From Helicobacteraceae bacterium (GTDB lineage: Bacteria; Campylobacterota; Campylobacteria; Campylobacterales; SZUA-545): a stretch of 56,703 nt of DNA. Positions 33,795-42,772 of this stretch are shown here, in pieces. Under the pieces are notes generated by a model that saw only the letters and a program-made list of their open reading frames with translations, made no database searches and was not told where the DNA came from. Positions within the stretch are counted from its first letter, which is position 1. Each line of letters begins with the position of its first letter. The position numbers were made by a program, and so were the translations under genes. The stretch lies in assembly GCA_031260125.1 (NCBI GenBank), contig JAIRKM010000009.1, positions 1 through 56,703 on the forward strand, written 5' to 3'.

Positions 33795-35953
33795 TTAAAA
33801 GTCGGCGTTGAAGGCGACGGTAAGCCTTCTGCCATCGATAAACCTGCCGTGTGTAGCACTCGTTACCTCCTCGTTGCTGACGTTATAAACGCCCGCTAGA
33901 AGTTTCAAGCCGTCCCTCAAGCGAATAACCGTTCCAATATCAGCGGTGTCGTAGCCAATGTTGTCGGTAAGGCTAGTTTGCGTGGTTACCCTGCCATAGC
34001 CGTATGATTTCTGTTCGCCGATGTGGTTGTACTGCACCCAGATGTTGAACCTATCGTTGATCTCAAAATCGACGTTCGCGTTAAACATCTTCTTGGGGGT
34101 TCCGCTTATGGGTTTGTTTTTGAGAATGCCGGTTTTTTGCTCGCTGTGCGTATAGGTATAGGTAGCGCCTAACGAGACGATCGACGGCAGATGGTAGCTC
34201 AAGGAGACCTCTACCCCTTCGATAACCGCTTTATCGACGTTTTCGTATCTCGCTACAGACCGATATTGGTTATACGCGCCAAACGAGCAGTTGTTCAATC
34301 CGCCGCTGGAGCATAGATTCATCAGCACTATCTTATCTTTGTAGTCGGCGTGGTGAGCCGTTACGCTCGCGCCAAGACCGGTCGCCTTGTCGGAATAGTT
34401 TATGGAGGCTTCGTAGCTTACGCTAGTCTCCGGCTCTATATCGGGATTGCCCGCCGTTATGCACGGGTGGTTGGCAGGGCAACTTCCGCCGCCGGTAACG
34501 CCGCCAAAGTCTTTTGCGTATTGTCTTAGATTGGGGCTTTTGTATCCGCTGGAAACGCCGCCTTTTAGCGTTATGCTGTCGGTTATGCCATAGACTAGAT
34601 AGATGCGCGGATCGACATGCGTTCCAAAACCTTCGCTATTGTTAAATCTAACGCCGCCCGTTAAAGACAGATCGTCCGTTACGCTCCATTCGTCTTCGGC
34701 AAAGAGGGCGTAAGACCATCGTTCCATAATATTGGACGGATTGGCAACGGCTGGCAGCCCGTTCGTGGCGCGATCGTTAAGCTCTTCTTTCTTGTACTGC
34801 CCGCCAACAGACAAAATGTTTGTCTCAAAGAAGTATGTTCCCTGCGTATTGAGCGTTAGCGCCTCGTAGTCGATACCATCTCCCCTTGAAGGGTTTTCGG
34901 AGACGGCGTTTTGGATATAGGTCTTCACCGTAAGGTTGTCTAGCTTCAGATCGTGTCCGGCGGAAACGGTCTGTTTGATCGCTAGGCTTTCGGACGTTAT
35001 ATTGAGTCTAGTAACATTTCCGTCATTCACGCTTTTGCCGTTTGTGGTAAGCCTTCGCTGTTTTGAGTAGTCGTAACCCGCCCACACGCTGTTGGCTTCG
35101 TTGATAGAGAGGATCGTCTTTACGCCAAACTGTCTGGTGTCAAACTGTGGATTGGACGACGCGGATTTGCCTCCGCCGACCATGGTGCTTTCATCAACGC
35201 CCAAAACCGATCCGTAGGTCTGCAAGGAGAGCCGATCGGCTATAACCGGACCCGCTAGATTGAAACCTCCCTGATAGCCGTTTTCACTAAGATCGTTGTA
35301 CGACTTCGTGTATTCGCCTTTGACGCTGCCTGACCACTCACGCGGGACTTTTCGCGTGATAATGTTGATCACGCCGCCCATCGCTTCCGATCCGTAGAGA
35401 GAGGACATAGGCCCCCGCACGATCTCGATGCGCTCGATCATAGAAATGGGAGGCAGAGAGTTTGTGGCGATACCGCCGGACATACCGTTAGGGCTATGCG
35501 CCTCGTTGCCCGCCATTGGCTTGCCGTCGATCAGGTAGAGCGTGTAGCCGCTGCCCGTGCCGCGAATGGAGATGTCCTTAAAGACCGAGCCGGCCTCGAC
35601 ATAGATACCCGGCACATTTTTAAGAACGTCCGTCAGATCGTTGAATGACCTGTTTTCTAGGTCTTCCCTGCTGATCACATAGACGCTTGCGGGAGCGTCG
35701 ATTATGTTTTTCTCGTAACCGGTCGCGCTGACAAATATATCGTCCAGCCGCTCCGCCGCGCCTTGCGCCGTTTTGTCGTCGGATGACGCCGCCGCGTCCT
35801 GTGTCGTTGGGGTGCTTGAGAGCGCTGCCGCGTCTTGTTCTGACGAGGTGTCCGAGAGTGTCGTATCGACATCATCAGCGGCTATGAGCGCCCCCCCCCC
35901 CCTGATATTAGCAAGCCGATCAAAACGGCTGCGAGTCTGCGCCTTTTGGCCAT
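33795..35953 (-). CDS. TonB-dependent outer-membrane receptor, phase-variable by a poly-G tract; OFF as sequenced
   Basis: The true start is the ATG at 35953: AAGGAG lies 6 nt ahead and the peptide MAKRRRLAAVLIGLLIS is a signal sequence. A 12-G tract follows (mRNA sense), after which this frame stops at TAG, giving 23 residues. One base of shift opens the frame ALIAADD… and continues without a stop through a TonB-box-like segment (DDIFVSATGYEKN), the plug domain (NVPGIYVEAG, ISIRGTGSGYTLYLIDG, IEIVRGPMSSLYGSEAMGGVINI) and a 22-strand barrel ending in Phe. Ten or thirteen G would give a full ~718-residue receptor. Likely substrate is an iron siderophore or haem, by context only. The shift could also be an assembly error in the homopolymer. 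Confidence 0.88.
35891..35902. repeat. Homopolymer of 12 C (12 G on the coding strand) inside the receptor signal peptide
   Basis: Twelve consecutive C, far longer than any other GC homopolymer in the window. It sits after codon 17 of the receptor gene. Lengths of 10 or 13 keep the gene in frame; 11 and 12 give stops within a few codons (25 and 23 residues). Slipped-strand mispairing at poly-G tracts is the standard contingency mechanism in Campylobacter and Helicobacter. Confidence 0.92.
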
Positions 35954-35990
35954 GTTTTCTCCTTATACAGAGTGTTGTGGATTACGATCA

Positions 35991-36008
35991 GATACGATTA
36001 CAATAATC
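35991..36008 (-). promoter_or_regulatory. Fur-box-like site upstream of the TonB-dependent receptor
   Basis: Read on the minus strand, GATTATTGTAATCGTATC matches 12 of 18 positions of the Fur consensus GATAATGATAATCATTATC. It lies 38 nt before the receptor ATG, in promoter position. Iron-dependent repression is expected but inferred. Confidence 0.45.
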
Positions 36009-36099
36009 GGTCTCACAATCGTTGCGCCATAGTAGCAGAATAAACTTAAAGATCTAAGTCGTTTAAACCAAACGCGCCTTTGATCTTTTACTCCGCTAC

Positions 36100-36118
36100 G
36101 ATTATGATAATCGTTTCA
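36100..36118 (+). promoter_or_regulatory. Fur-box-like site upstream of the PepSY protein gene
   Basis: GATTATGATAATCGTTTCA matches 14 of 19 positions of the Fur consensus, including the core ATGATAATC. It lies 51 nt before the chosen ATG, followed by a plausible −10 (TATGCTA, ~36134). This site is also the main reason to reject the longer open frame, which would put the operator inside coding sequence. Confidence 0.6.
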
Positions 36119-36169
36119 TATTTAAGAGTCCTATATGCTATGATTGCGCGGCTCAAAAGGAGGGCAGGC

Positions 36170-37498
36170 ATGAACAACGTTTTTTTTCTCCGCTTCCGCC
36201 ATTTACTGGACTGGCTTTATCTCCGCTTCCGCCGTTTGCTGGGCTGGACGCAGGGCGGATTTGCGAAAAGAGGGTTTTGGTTTCAGATACATTGGGTTGT
36301 GGGCGCGGCGCTCGGCGTGGTTATCGCCATCGTGGGCGTTACGGGCGCGGCGCTCTCGTTTAGAGGCGAAATAACCAACCTTCTAAACAGGGACGTTGTG
36401 TATGTAGAACCAAACGGCGGAGAACCTTTAGCTTTGGACGAGCTTCTGACAAAGGCAAGCGCCGCTCTGCCAAACTCGCGGATCGGCTCAATTTCACTTT
36501 TTAGCGATCCGACAAGAACGGCGCGGCTGAGCGTAAGCGACGCAAACTCGACCAATATGAGAGCTAGAGGCAGAACGCAGTATGTCAATCCATATACGGC
36601 TGAAGTAGCGCCTTACAAATCTATGAAAGGCGAGGCGTTTTTCTCGACGATGTTCAGTCTGCATCGGTGGATGGGCGACTCGACGCGCACGTGGGGAAAA
36701 CAGCTAGTCGCCGCCGCGACTGTGGCTTTGATTGTGCTTTCGCTCTCCGGATTGTACATGTATCTGCCGTTTATGAAGCACAGCTTTCGCAAATCTCTCA
36801 AGGTCGATTTTCGTCAAAAGGGCAGGATATTTCTATACAGACTCCACTCGGCTTTTGGGGTGTGGACGCTGATCTTTGTGCTGTTTATGTCGTTTAGCGG
36901 GCTGTGGTGGTCTTATGGCTGGTATCGAGACGGGCTTATATGGCTTTCCGGCGTCGATCCGGCGAGCATGCAAAGAGGCGCTCCGCCGCCGCCGACTCAG
37001 GCGCAAGGCGCGGCAGGGACAGGAGCGCCGATGGCGGATCGCGGATCGCGCGGCGCGGCAGAGGGCGCAAATAGGGCAAATAGCGGCGAAGCGATCTACC
37101 GCGGTATGGCGAAAGCCTACGATCTTTTCAGGGAAACGGTGGAGCGCGATTACACCAGCGTTACCATTCAAGCGCCTCAAGGCGGTAGTATCTATAGTAT
37201 CAGCTATTCGCCCCTAAACCCAGCCCATAGCAGAGCGAGCAACCAGCTTCAAGTTGACGTTGAGAAAAACGAGGTGGTAAAGCACGTCAAGTATGACGAT
37301 AAGACGCTTGGCGAGAAATTTATAAGCAGCATATTCCCCCTGCACAGCGGGGACTTTTTTGGCGTTACGGGATTGATACTGTTTTGCGTCTCAAGTTTGG
37401 TAATGGCGCTATTTGCCATTACGGGGTATATGCTCTACTACGAGCGGTTTATAAGGAACAGGAAGAAAAAAGCCAGATGGCGGATTGCGCGGTCGTAG
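36170..37498 (+). CDS. PepSY-associated transmembrane protein (PiuB-like), iron-uptake linked
   Basis: About 442 residues, starting at the ATG with AAAGGAGG 6–8 nt ahead and downstream of the Fur-like site. Four membrane helices: FQIHWVVGAALGVVIAIVG near residue 45, QLVAAATVALIVLSLSG, a third at LHSAFGVWTLIFVLFMSFSG, and a fourth near the C-terminus (LILFCVSSLVMALFAITGY). The PepSY-type extracytoplasmic domains lie between. Conserved His residues in helices (IHWVVG, SLHRWMG, LHSAFG, PLHSGDF) suggest haem ligation, as in PiuB-type proteins thought to reduce imported ferric complexes. A Pro/Ala/Gly-rich linker (~275–315) is unusual. Divergent from the receptor gene. Confidence 0.85.
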   Translation: MNNVFFLRFRHLLDWLYLRFRRLLGWTQGGFAKRGFWFQIHWVVGAALGVVIAIVGVTGAALSFRGEITNLLNRDVVYVEPNGGEPLALDELLTKASAALPNSRIGSISLFSDPTRTARLSVSDANSTNMRARGRTQYVNPYTAEVAPYKSMKGEAFFSTMFSLHRWMGDSTRTWGKQLVAAATVALIVLSLSGLYMYLPFMKHSFRKSLKVDFRQKGRIFLYRLHSAFGVWTLIFVLFMSFSGLWWSYGWYRDGLIWLSGVDPASMQRGAPPPPTQAQGAAGTGAPMADRGSRGAAEGANRANSGEAIYRGMAKAYDLFRETVERDYTSVTIQAPQGGSIYSISYSPLNPAHSRASNQLQVDVEKNEVVKHVKYDDKTLGEKFISSIFPLHSGDFFGVTGLILFCVSSLVMALFAITGYMLYYERFIRNRKKKARWRIARS

Positions 37499-37586
37499 GG
37501 GGGTTTTGCCTACGCCGCGGGGGAGGGCGCGTCCGTATTAGCCGCCCCGCGATGAGGCGCGGAGCGCGAGCCTCCTTGCGCGCCGC

Positions 37587-39767
37587 CTAATCCTCGATTG
37601 TGATACTCCCAAGCACTTCAAATCCGGCGCTCGGATCGATCTCGGCATGGCTTAGCACGGTGTAGTCCAGCCCAAACCGCTCAAAAAGCTCGGCAACCGA
37701 TTTTCTCAAAAGCGGATCGACGATAAAGACGATCGGCGAAACGCCCTTTTCTGTCAATTCGTCCGCCTTCTTCCGCGCCGCCGCGACAAGCGCGTTGATC
37801 TCCTTGACGCTCAGCACCAGATTTCTGCTGCCGTTTTGATCTTTGAGTTTGTCCAAAAGCCGCTGTTCGCTCATCGTGTCGATCGTTACAAGCCGTACGT
37901 TGCCCTGCTCGTTTTTGTATAGGCTGGTAATTGTTCTAGCAAGCCTCTTGCGCACCTGCTCCGTCAGGATCACGCTGTTTTTGACCACGCCCGCTATGTC
38001 GGCGATCGTTTCCATGATGGTCAGCATATCTTTGATGGGGATCTTTTCGTGTAGCAGCTCCTTTAGCACCTGCTGGATCGTCCCAATTCCGCCCGCCGCC
38101 TTTAGAGCGTCGTCCACAACCGCCGGATACTCTTTTTTGAGGCTCTCAATCAGCTTTTGGACATCTTGACGGGTCAGCATCTCCTCGGCGTATTTCTTGA
38201 CAAGCTCTGTCAGATGCGTGGTGATGATCGTGGAGGAATCCACAACGATGTAACCCTTTATAATGGCGTCGTCCTTTTTCCCAGCCTGAATCCAGACGGC
38301 ATCCAGACCAAACGCCGGCTCTTTTGTGCGAACTCCGTCTATTTCGCTCATTACCAAGCCGCTGTTCATCGCCAAAAACTGACCGGGGAAGACCTGTCCT
38401 GAGCCAACCACGACCCCTTTTAACTTGATCTCATAGCCGTTTGGCTCTAGTTGCAGGTTGTCGCAGATTCTTACCTGCGGCATCAAAAAGCCGTATTCGC
38501 TCGCGATTTTTTTGCGCATAGCGCGTATCCGATCGAGTATGTCCCCTCCCTGATTCTTGTCGGCAAGCCTGATCAACTGGTACCCTACGTCTAGTTCCAG
38601 CAGTTCTATCTTCAAAATATCCTCAAGCGCCTTTTCTTCGTCCGCCTTTGTCTCTTCGGGGGTTTTTTCTTTGGGCTTCGCCTTCTCTTTGGGCGGTTGC
38701 TGCTTGGGCGGCGGTTTTGGGGCGGAGCGGGATTTTAGAAAGCTGCTGATCGCGCCATCTTGCGAGTCGCGTATCAGGAGAGCCATTGAGAGAAAGCAGA
38801 GTCCGACAAAGCCGAGCGAAAGCATGGGCAGCCCCGGCACGGCGGCAAATAGCAGCAGTATCGCTCCTACGATCAGCAGCACCTTGTAGTCGCGCCCAAG
38901 TTGCGCGATTACGCCGCTGGCGAAGTTTGAGTCCTCCTTGCTCGCCCGCGTGATGATGATGCCTGTCGCGGTGGCGATCAAAAGGGCTGGAATCTGCCCC
39001 ACAAGACCGTCGCCGATCGTGAGTATCGTGTAGGTTTCGGCGCTTTGGGATATGCTCAGATCGTTTTGCAGGCTGCCTATGAGTATGCCGCCGACGATAT
39101 TGACGATCGTGATGATGATGCCGGCGATCGCGTCTCCCTTGATAAACTTGCTTGAGCCGTCCATAGCGCCGTAGAAGTTTGCCTCCGCGAGAATATCCGC
39201 TCTGCGCGCGCGCGCTGCGGCTTCGTCGATCAGTCCCGCGTTGAGATCGGCGTCAATCGCCATCTGCTTGCCGGGCATAGCGTCTAACGTGAAGCGCGCC
39301 GCCACCTCCGCGACACGGGTGGAACCGTTGGTAACTACCATAAAGTTCACCAGCACCAGAATGCAAAAGACGACGATCCCGATCACGTAGTTTCCGCCCA
39401 CTACAAAGGAGCCGAAACTGGCGATAATGTCGCTTACCGCCTCTGGGCCATTGTGTCCCTCCGATAGGATCATGCGTGTCGTCGCGATATTCAGCGCGAG
39501 GCGGAAGAGCGTTACGAGAAGAACCAGCGTAGGGTAGGTGGAAAAATCGATCGGCCGCGCTATAAAAATGGCAATCAGAATGATGAGAGTCGCTATGGAG
39601 AGCGACACCGTAAGCAAAAAGTCCAGCACCATCGATGGAAGCGGCACGATGATGATCGCCATAATAGCAACAACGAACAGGACGACGGTGAGGTCTTTTA
39701 GCGCCATCAGCCTCTTGATGAAAGGGAAAACCTTTCCAAGCGCGCTCAGGGAAGAGGCCTCTGCCAT
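37587..39767 (-). CDS. flhA: Flagellar type III export protein FlhA
   Basis: A 726-residue inner-membrane export-gate component. The N-terminal half (~residues 25–330) has eight helices and the FHIPEP-type region with ARFTLDAMPGKQMAIDADLNAGLID. A Pro/Lys/Glu-rich linker (~350–385, PKPPPKQQPPKEKAKPKEK) leads to the cytoplasmic domain (~395–726) that binds chaperone–substrate pairs. Intact and of normal length. The ATG overlaps the TGA of the Rrf2 gene (TGATG), so the two are translationally coupled. The flhA–Rrf2–rpsO order matches Cj0882c–Cj0884. Confidence 0.95.
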   Translation of the reverse strand: MAEASSLSALGKVFPFIKRLMALKDLTVVLFVVAIMAIIIVPLPSMVLDFLLTVSLSIATLIILIAIFIARPIDFSTYPTLVLLVTLFRLALNIATTRMILSEGHNGPEAVSDIIASFGSFVVGGNYVIGIVVFCILVLVNFMVVTNGSTRVAEVAARFTLDAMPGKQMAIDADLNAGLIDEAAARARRADILAEANFYGAMDGSSKFIKGDAIAGIIITIVNIVGGILIGSLQNDLSISQSAETYTILTIGDGLVGQIPALLIATATGIIITRASKEDSNFASGVIAQLGRDYKVLLIVGAILLLFAAVPGLPMLSLGFVGLCFLSMALLIRDSQDGAISSFLKSRSAPKPPPKQQPPKEKAKPKEKTPEETKADEEKALEDILKIELLELDVGYQLIRLADKNQGGDILDRIRAMRKKIASEYGFLMPQVRICDNLQLEPNGYEIKLKGVVVGSGQVFPGQFLAMNSGLVMSEIDGVRTKEPAFGLDAVWIQAGKKDDAIIKGYIVVDSSTIITTHLTELVKKYAEEMLTRQDVQKLIESLKKEYPAVVDDALKAAGGIGTIQQVLKELLHEKIPIKDMLTIMETIADIAGVVKNSVILTEQVRKRLARTITSLYKNEQGNVRLVTIDTMSEQRLLDKLKDQNGSRNLVLSVKEINALVAAARKKADELTEKGVSPIVFIVDPLLRKSVAELFERFGLDYTVLSHAEIDPSAGFEVLGSITIED

Positions 39768-40171
39768 CAGTCTTGCGTAATATCGGCCAGACTGGTTGTT
39801 TCCAAAACGGCGTCGATCTTATTTTGCAGACGGTTTAAGAATGGCCAGACAGCGCAGATGGAGCTTTTTCCGCTGGGACACTTTGTGAGCGTGGAGGAGC
39901 AGGTAAAAACGGCGCCGCAGTGGTTATCTACTGCGCGTAATAGCTCTCCAATCATGATCGTCTCTGACGGGCGGGCAAGCACGAAGCCGCCCCCTGAGCC
40001 TTTTTTGGAGGCAAGAATACCCGCTTTTGCAAGGCTTTGTAGCACCTTTGCCAGAAAGCTCCGCGAGAGTTTTAGATTGTCGGAGAGTGTCAGTACGTCA
40101 ACGGCTTTTTCATGTTTGCAGATCGTTATGAGAGCCATCAGCGCGTACTCGCTGGCTTTTGTAAGCAGCAT
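39767..40171 (-). CDS. Rrf2-family transcriptional regulator (Cj0883c-like)
   Basis: A 134-residue winged-helix regulator. The N-terminal MLLTKASEYALMALI and LKLSRSFLAKVLQSLAKAGIL form the DNA-binding domain, and GSGGGFVLARP is the wing. Four cysteines (C85, C91, C98, C106) lie where IscR and NsrR bind an Fe–S cluster, so iron, oxygen or nitric-oxide sensing is likely. Its target is unknown. It is divergent from rpsO with a 97-nt gap and coupled to flhA, which would place flagellar export in the same transcript as an Fe–S sensor. Confidence 0.88.
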   Translation of the reverse strand: MLLTKASEYALMALITICKHEKAVDVLTLSDNLKLSRSFLAKVLQSLAKAGILASKKGSGGGFVLARPSETIMIGELLRAVDNHCGAVFTCSSTLTKCPSGKSSICAVWPFLNRLQNKIDAVLETTSLADITQD

Positions 40172-40229
40172 AAGATTTCCTTTTTCTGTCTTTGAGATTG
40201 TAACCTAGCGCTTTTTAAGGGCGTGCCGC

Positions 40230-40235
40230 TACAAT
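40230..40235 (+). promoter_or_regulatory. −10 element for rpsO
   Basis: TACAAT stands 33 nt before the rpsO start, which has a strong AGGAGGT ribosome-binding site. The 97-nt divergent gap must also hold the promoter for the Rrf2–flhA unit; no clear element was seen for it. Confidence 0.4.
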
Positions 40236-40268
40236 ACCGCACGTAAAATACCTATCAGGAGGTCTCTA

Positions 40269-40544
40269 ATGGCTTTGGATAAGGCGAAAAAAGTCGAAAT
40301 TATCGGCAGATTTTCCTCCAAAGAGAATGACACCGGCTCGCCGGCTGTCCAAATTGCGCTTCTTTCCGAACGTATCAGCGGTTTAACCGCGCACTTGCGA
40401 TCGAACGCTAACGATCATAGCTCAAAGCTGGGAATGTTGAAGCTCGTGGGTCAGCGCAAGCGGCTGCTTCGTTATCTGCGGCAGAAGGATATTCACAAAT
40501 ACGCCAGCACGATCAAAGAGCTGGGGCTTAAAGACAAAGCGTAG
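40269..40544 (+). CDS. rpsO: 30S ribosomal protein S15
   Basis: A 91-residue ribosomal protein binding the central domain of 16S rRNA. The segments FSSKENDTGSPAVQIALLSE, ISGLTAHLRSNANDHSS and LGMLKLVGQRKRLLRYLR are diagnostic for S15. Preceded by AGGAGGT. Followed 26 nt later by cmoA, probably in the same transcript. Confidence 0.97.
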   Translation: MALDKAKKVEIIGRFSSKENDTGSPAVQIALLSERISGLTAHLRSNANDHSSKLGMLKLVGQRKRLLRYLRQKDIHKYASTIKELGLKDKA

Positions 40545-40570
40545 TTTTGCGCCTTTTGGGGCGTTGTTGA

Positions 40571-41278
40571 ATGCGAGATACGCACTTTTCCACACCGCAG
40601 GGCAAGCAGTTTGAGTTTGACCGCGCCGTTGCCGGCGTTTTTGACGATATGCTTGCCCGAAGCGTGCCGTTTTATGACGAGAGTCTGGAGACGACCGCCG
40701 ATTTGATCTGCCGCTTTGTCGATGGGGAAGGGGCGGTCTTGGACTTGGGGTGTTCAACCGGCACGCTGCTTTTGAAGATACGAAAAAAGGCGGGCGGAAG
40801 GCTGAAGCTCGTGGGGCTGGACACATCGGAGGCGATGATCGAGCAGGCAAAGCGCAAAGCAAAGGCGTTTGGCGCAGAGATCGACTTTAAGTGCATGGAT
40901 GTATTGGCTGGGTGTTATGAAAATCTGGCGGCGGTATGCGCCGGCTATCTTCTACAGTTTATAAGACCGCCAAAGCGGTTGGAACTTGTAAAAAATATCT
41001 ACAGCTGGCTCAACAACGATGGGATATTTATATTCAGTGAAAAGCTAATCAGCCACCACAAGAAACTTGACAAAATCCTGATCGATCGCTATATTGATTT
41101 TAAGCGCAAGATGGGGTATTCGGATTATGAGATCAGCGCGAAGCGGGAAGCATTGGAAAACGTATTGATCCCTTATGCCGAAAATGAGAATCGCGAGATG
41201 ATAAAAAGCGCTGGATTCAGCCATTTTGAGTCTGTCTTGCGTTACAACAACTTTGCTACATTTATCGCTATAAAATGA
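40571..41278 (+). CDS. cmoA: Carboxy-S-adenosyl-L-methionine synthase
   Basis: A 235-residue SAM-dependent enzyme converting prephenate and SAM to carboxy-SAM for uridine-34 modification (cmo5U) of tRNA with CmoB. Family features: the N-terminal FDRAVAGVFDDMLARSVPFYDE, the SAM loop LDLGCSTGTLLLKI, and LQFIRPPKRLELVKNIY. Slightly shorter than the E. coli protein. Overlaps tilS by 4 nt (ATGA), giving two tRNA-modification genes behind a ribosomal protein gene. Confidence 0.9.
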   Translation: MRDTHFSTPQGKQFEFDRAVAGVFDDMLARSVPFYDESLETTADLICRFVDGEGAVLDLGCSTGTLLLKIRKKAGGRLKLVGLDTSEAMIEQAKRKAKAFGAEIDFKCMDVLAGCYENLAAVCAGYLLQFIRPPKRLELVKNIYSWLNNDGIFIFSEKLISHHKKLDKILIDRYIDFKRKMGYSDYEISAKREALENVLIPYAENENREMIKSAGFSHFESVLRYNNFATFIAIK

Positions 41279-42282
41279 TCGACGAACAATTCACAAAAGA
41301 GCTGAAAGATACCAAAAATCTTTTGGCGTTTTCCGCGGGAATCGATTCTACTGCCCTTTTTCATATACTATTACAAAATAACGTGCCGTTTGATGCGGCG
41401 CTGGTTAATTATCAAGCGCGGGAAAGCAGCTTTAACGAGGAAAATTACGCGAGGGAACTTTGCGATCGGCACAATAAAAAATTGTTTATCAAAAGAGTGA
41501 AGGTTTGCGGCGGAGGCTTTGAAAAAAAAGCGAGGACTATCCGCTATGATTTTTTTGAAGAAATTATTTCTGAACACAATTATGAGACATTGATAACGGC
41601 GCATCAGCTAAACGACTGGCTCGAATGGTTTTTGATGCAAATATGCAGAGGCGCGGGCTTTTTTGAATTGCTGGGAATGCGCCGCGTGGAGAGAAGAGAG
41701 GGATATACGCTTGCGCGTCCCCTGCTTGGAACCACAAAGGAAGAGTTGATCCGTTTTCTTGACGAGAGCAAGAATTGCGCATTTACGGACGAGAGCAACA
41801 CGAATGAATGTTTTTTGCGCAATATGTTCAGAAAGAAATATGCCGCGCCGATGATACGCGATTTTCCAGCCGGAATCAAAAGGAGCTTTGCGATTTTGCA
41901 AAAAGAGAGAGAGCAGTTGGAGACGAAAGAGTTTCTTTTGAAATACGAAAAGCTGTTTGTAATCGATCGATTCGCGATTGACGCGCTTCATCAGGCGGAT
42001 ATGGCGGCGAAGAGACTCGGAATTGTGATGACGGGCAAAGAGCGGGCGTTGCTTGAAGAAGAGGAGAGTTTTGTCGCGGGCAGATCGGTAGCTATAGCGA
42101 AAAACGATCGTTATATTTTTGTTTCGCCATACGTCAAAAATGTGATGCCAAAAGATATAAGAGAGCAATTCAGAAAGCTGAGGATACCGTCAAAAACACG
42201 CGGGTATATATATGAGGCTAAGGAGCGTCTGCTTCCTCTATTACTCGATATGCTTTCAGCACAAATTTCCACTCTTGCCTAA
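41275..42282 (+). CDS. tilS: tRNA(Ile)-lysidine synthase
   Basis: A 335-residue ATP-pyrophosphatase that converts cytidine 34 of the CAU-anticodon tRNA-Ile to lysidine, an essential step for AUA decoding. The PP-loop is LLAFSAGIDSTALFH (residues ~15–29), where the usual SGGxDS reads SAGIDS. The later motif ITAHQLNDWLEWFLMQICRG and RPLLGTTKEELIRFL are typical. It lacks the long C-terminal domains of E. coli TilS, as in other short versions. Its last ~65 nt overlap the convergent PilO-like gene tail to tail. Confidence 0.92.
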   Translation: MIDEQFTKELKDTKNLLAFSAGIDSTALFHILLQNNVPFDAALVNYQARESSFNEENYARELCDRHNKKLFIKRVKVCGGGFEKKARTIRYDFFEEIISEHNYETLITAHQLNDWLEWFLMQICRGAGFFELLGMRRVERREGYTLARPLLGTTKEELIRFLDESKNCAFTDESNTNECFLRNMFRKKYAAPMIRDFPAGIKRSFAILQKEREQLETKEFLLKYEKLFVIDRFAIDALHQADMAAKRLGIVMTGKERALLEEEESFVAGRSVAIAKNDRYIFVSPYVKNVMPKDIREQFRKLRIPSKTRGYIYEAKERLLPLLLDMLSAQISTLA

Positions 42283-42772
42283 AACCCGGCAGCGCTTTGA
42301 TCTCAATTGGAAATTCCAGTTCAATAATGTTTTTGTAACTGTTGAGCAGATCGACCAAATCAAAAAATGTCTGCGGTTCGTCCAGAATGCCGCTCACGCT
42401 GTACTCGACTACCTCAAAACGTGAATCAGAATATCGATTTATCTCTTCGTATGTAAATGTTCCGAGATCAATGTTGGTAAAGAAACCCGCAACGCTGTTA
42501 TTAAACGCCTGCACATCAAAAGAGGAGCGCAATATGCGCAGTTCATCGCGGTTATTATTTTTAATATCCGCAAGGTTTGCCATTTTAAGCTGAGACTCCA
42601 GAATCGACTGTTTAGCGAGGATACTCGTCCGCTCCTGCATCATTACGGAGAGTTTTAATTCCTTGATAACGGGCAGAAATGTAAGAGAGATTAAAAATAG
42701 CGACATAATAACGGAAAACATGATAAATAACACGGCTTTTGTGTAGTCGATATTGTTGTTGTTATTTGACAA
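42218..42772 (-). CDS. PilO-like membrane protein
   Basis: About 184 residues. One membrane helix near the N-terminus (residues ~10–35), then a coiled-coil stretch and a small alpha/beta domain with VVEYSVSGILDEPQTFFDLVDLLNSYKNIIEL, the pattern of PilO/GspM proteins that form the inner-membrane platform of type IV pili and type II secretion. The TTG at 42772 is chosen: it overlaps the PilN-like stop region, has GGGAG ahead, and gives a sensible membrane topology. Assignment rests on position after PilM- and PilN-like genes and the fold pattern; sequence similarity is weak. Confidence 0.6.
   Translation of the reverse strand: MSNNNNNIDYTKAVLFIMFSVIMSLFLISLTFLPVIKELKLSVMMQERTSILAKQSILESQLKMANLADIKNNNRDELRILRSSFDVQAFNNSVAGFFTNIDLGTFTYEEINRYSDSRFEVVEYSVSGILDEPQTFFDLVDLLNSYKNIIELEFPIEIKALPGFRQEWKFVLKAYRVIEEADAP

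Noticed and set aside
35773-36006. Small plus-strand open frame across the poly-C tract
   Set aside because: It is antisense to the receptor leader; its run through the tract is coincidental and no ribosome-binding site is present.
36080-36169. 30-residue N-terminal extension of the PepSY protein from a TTG
   Set aside because: It would put the Fur-like site and promoter inside the gene, and a strong AAAGGAGG site marks the ATG at 36170.
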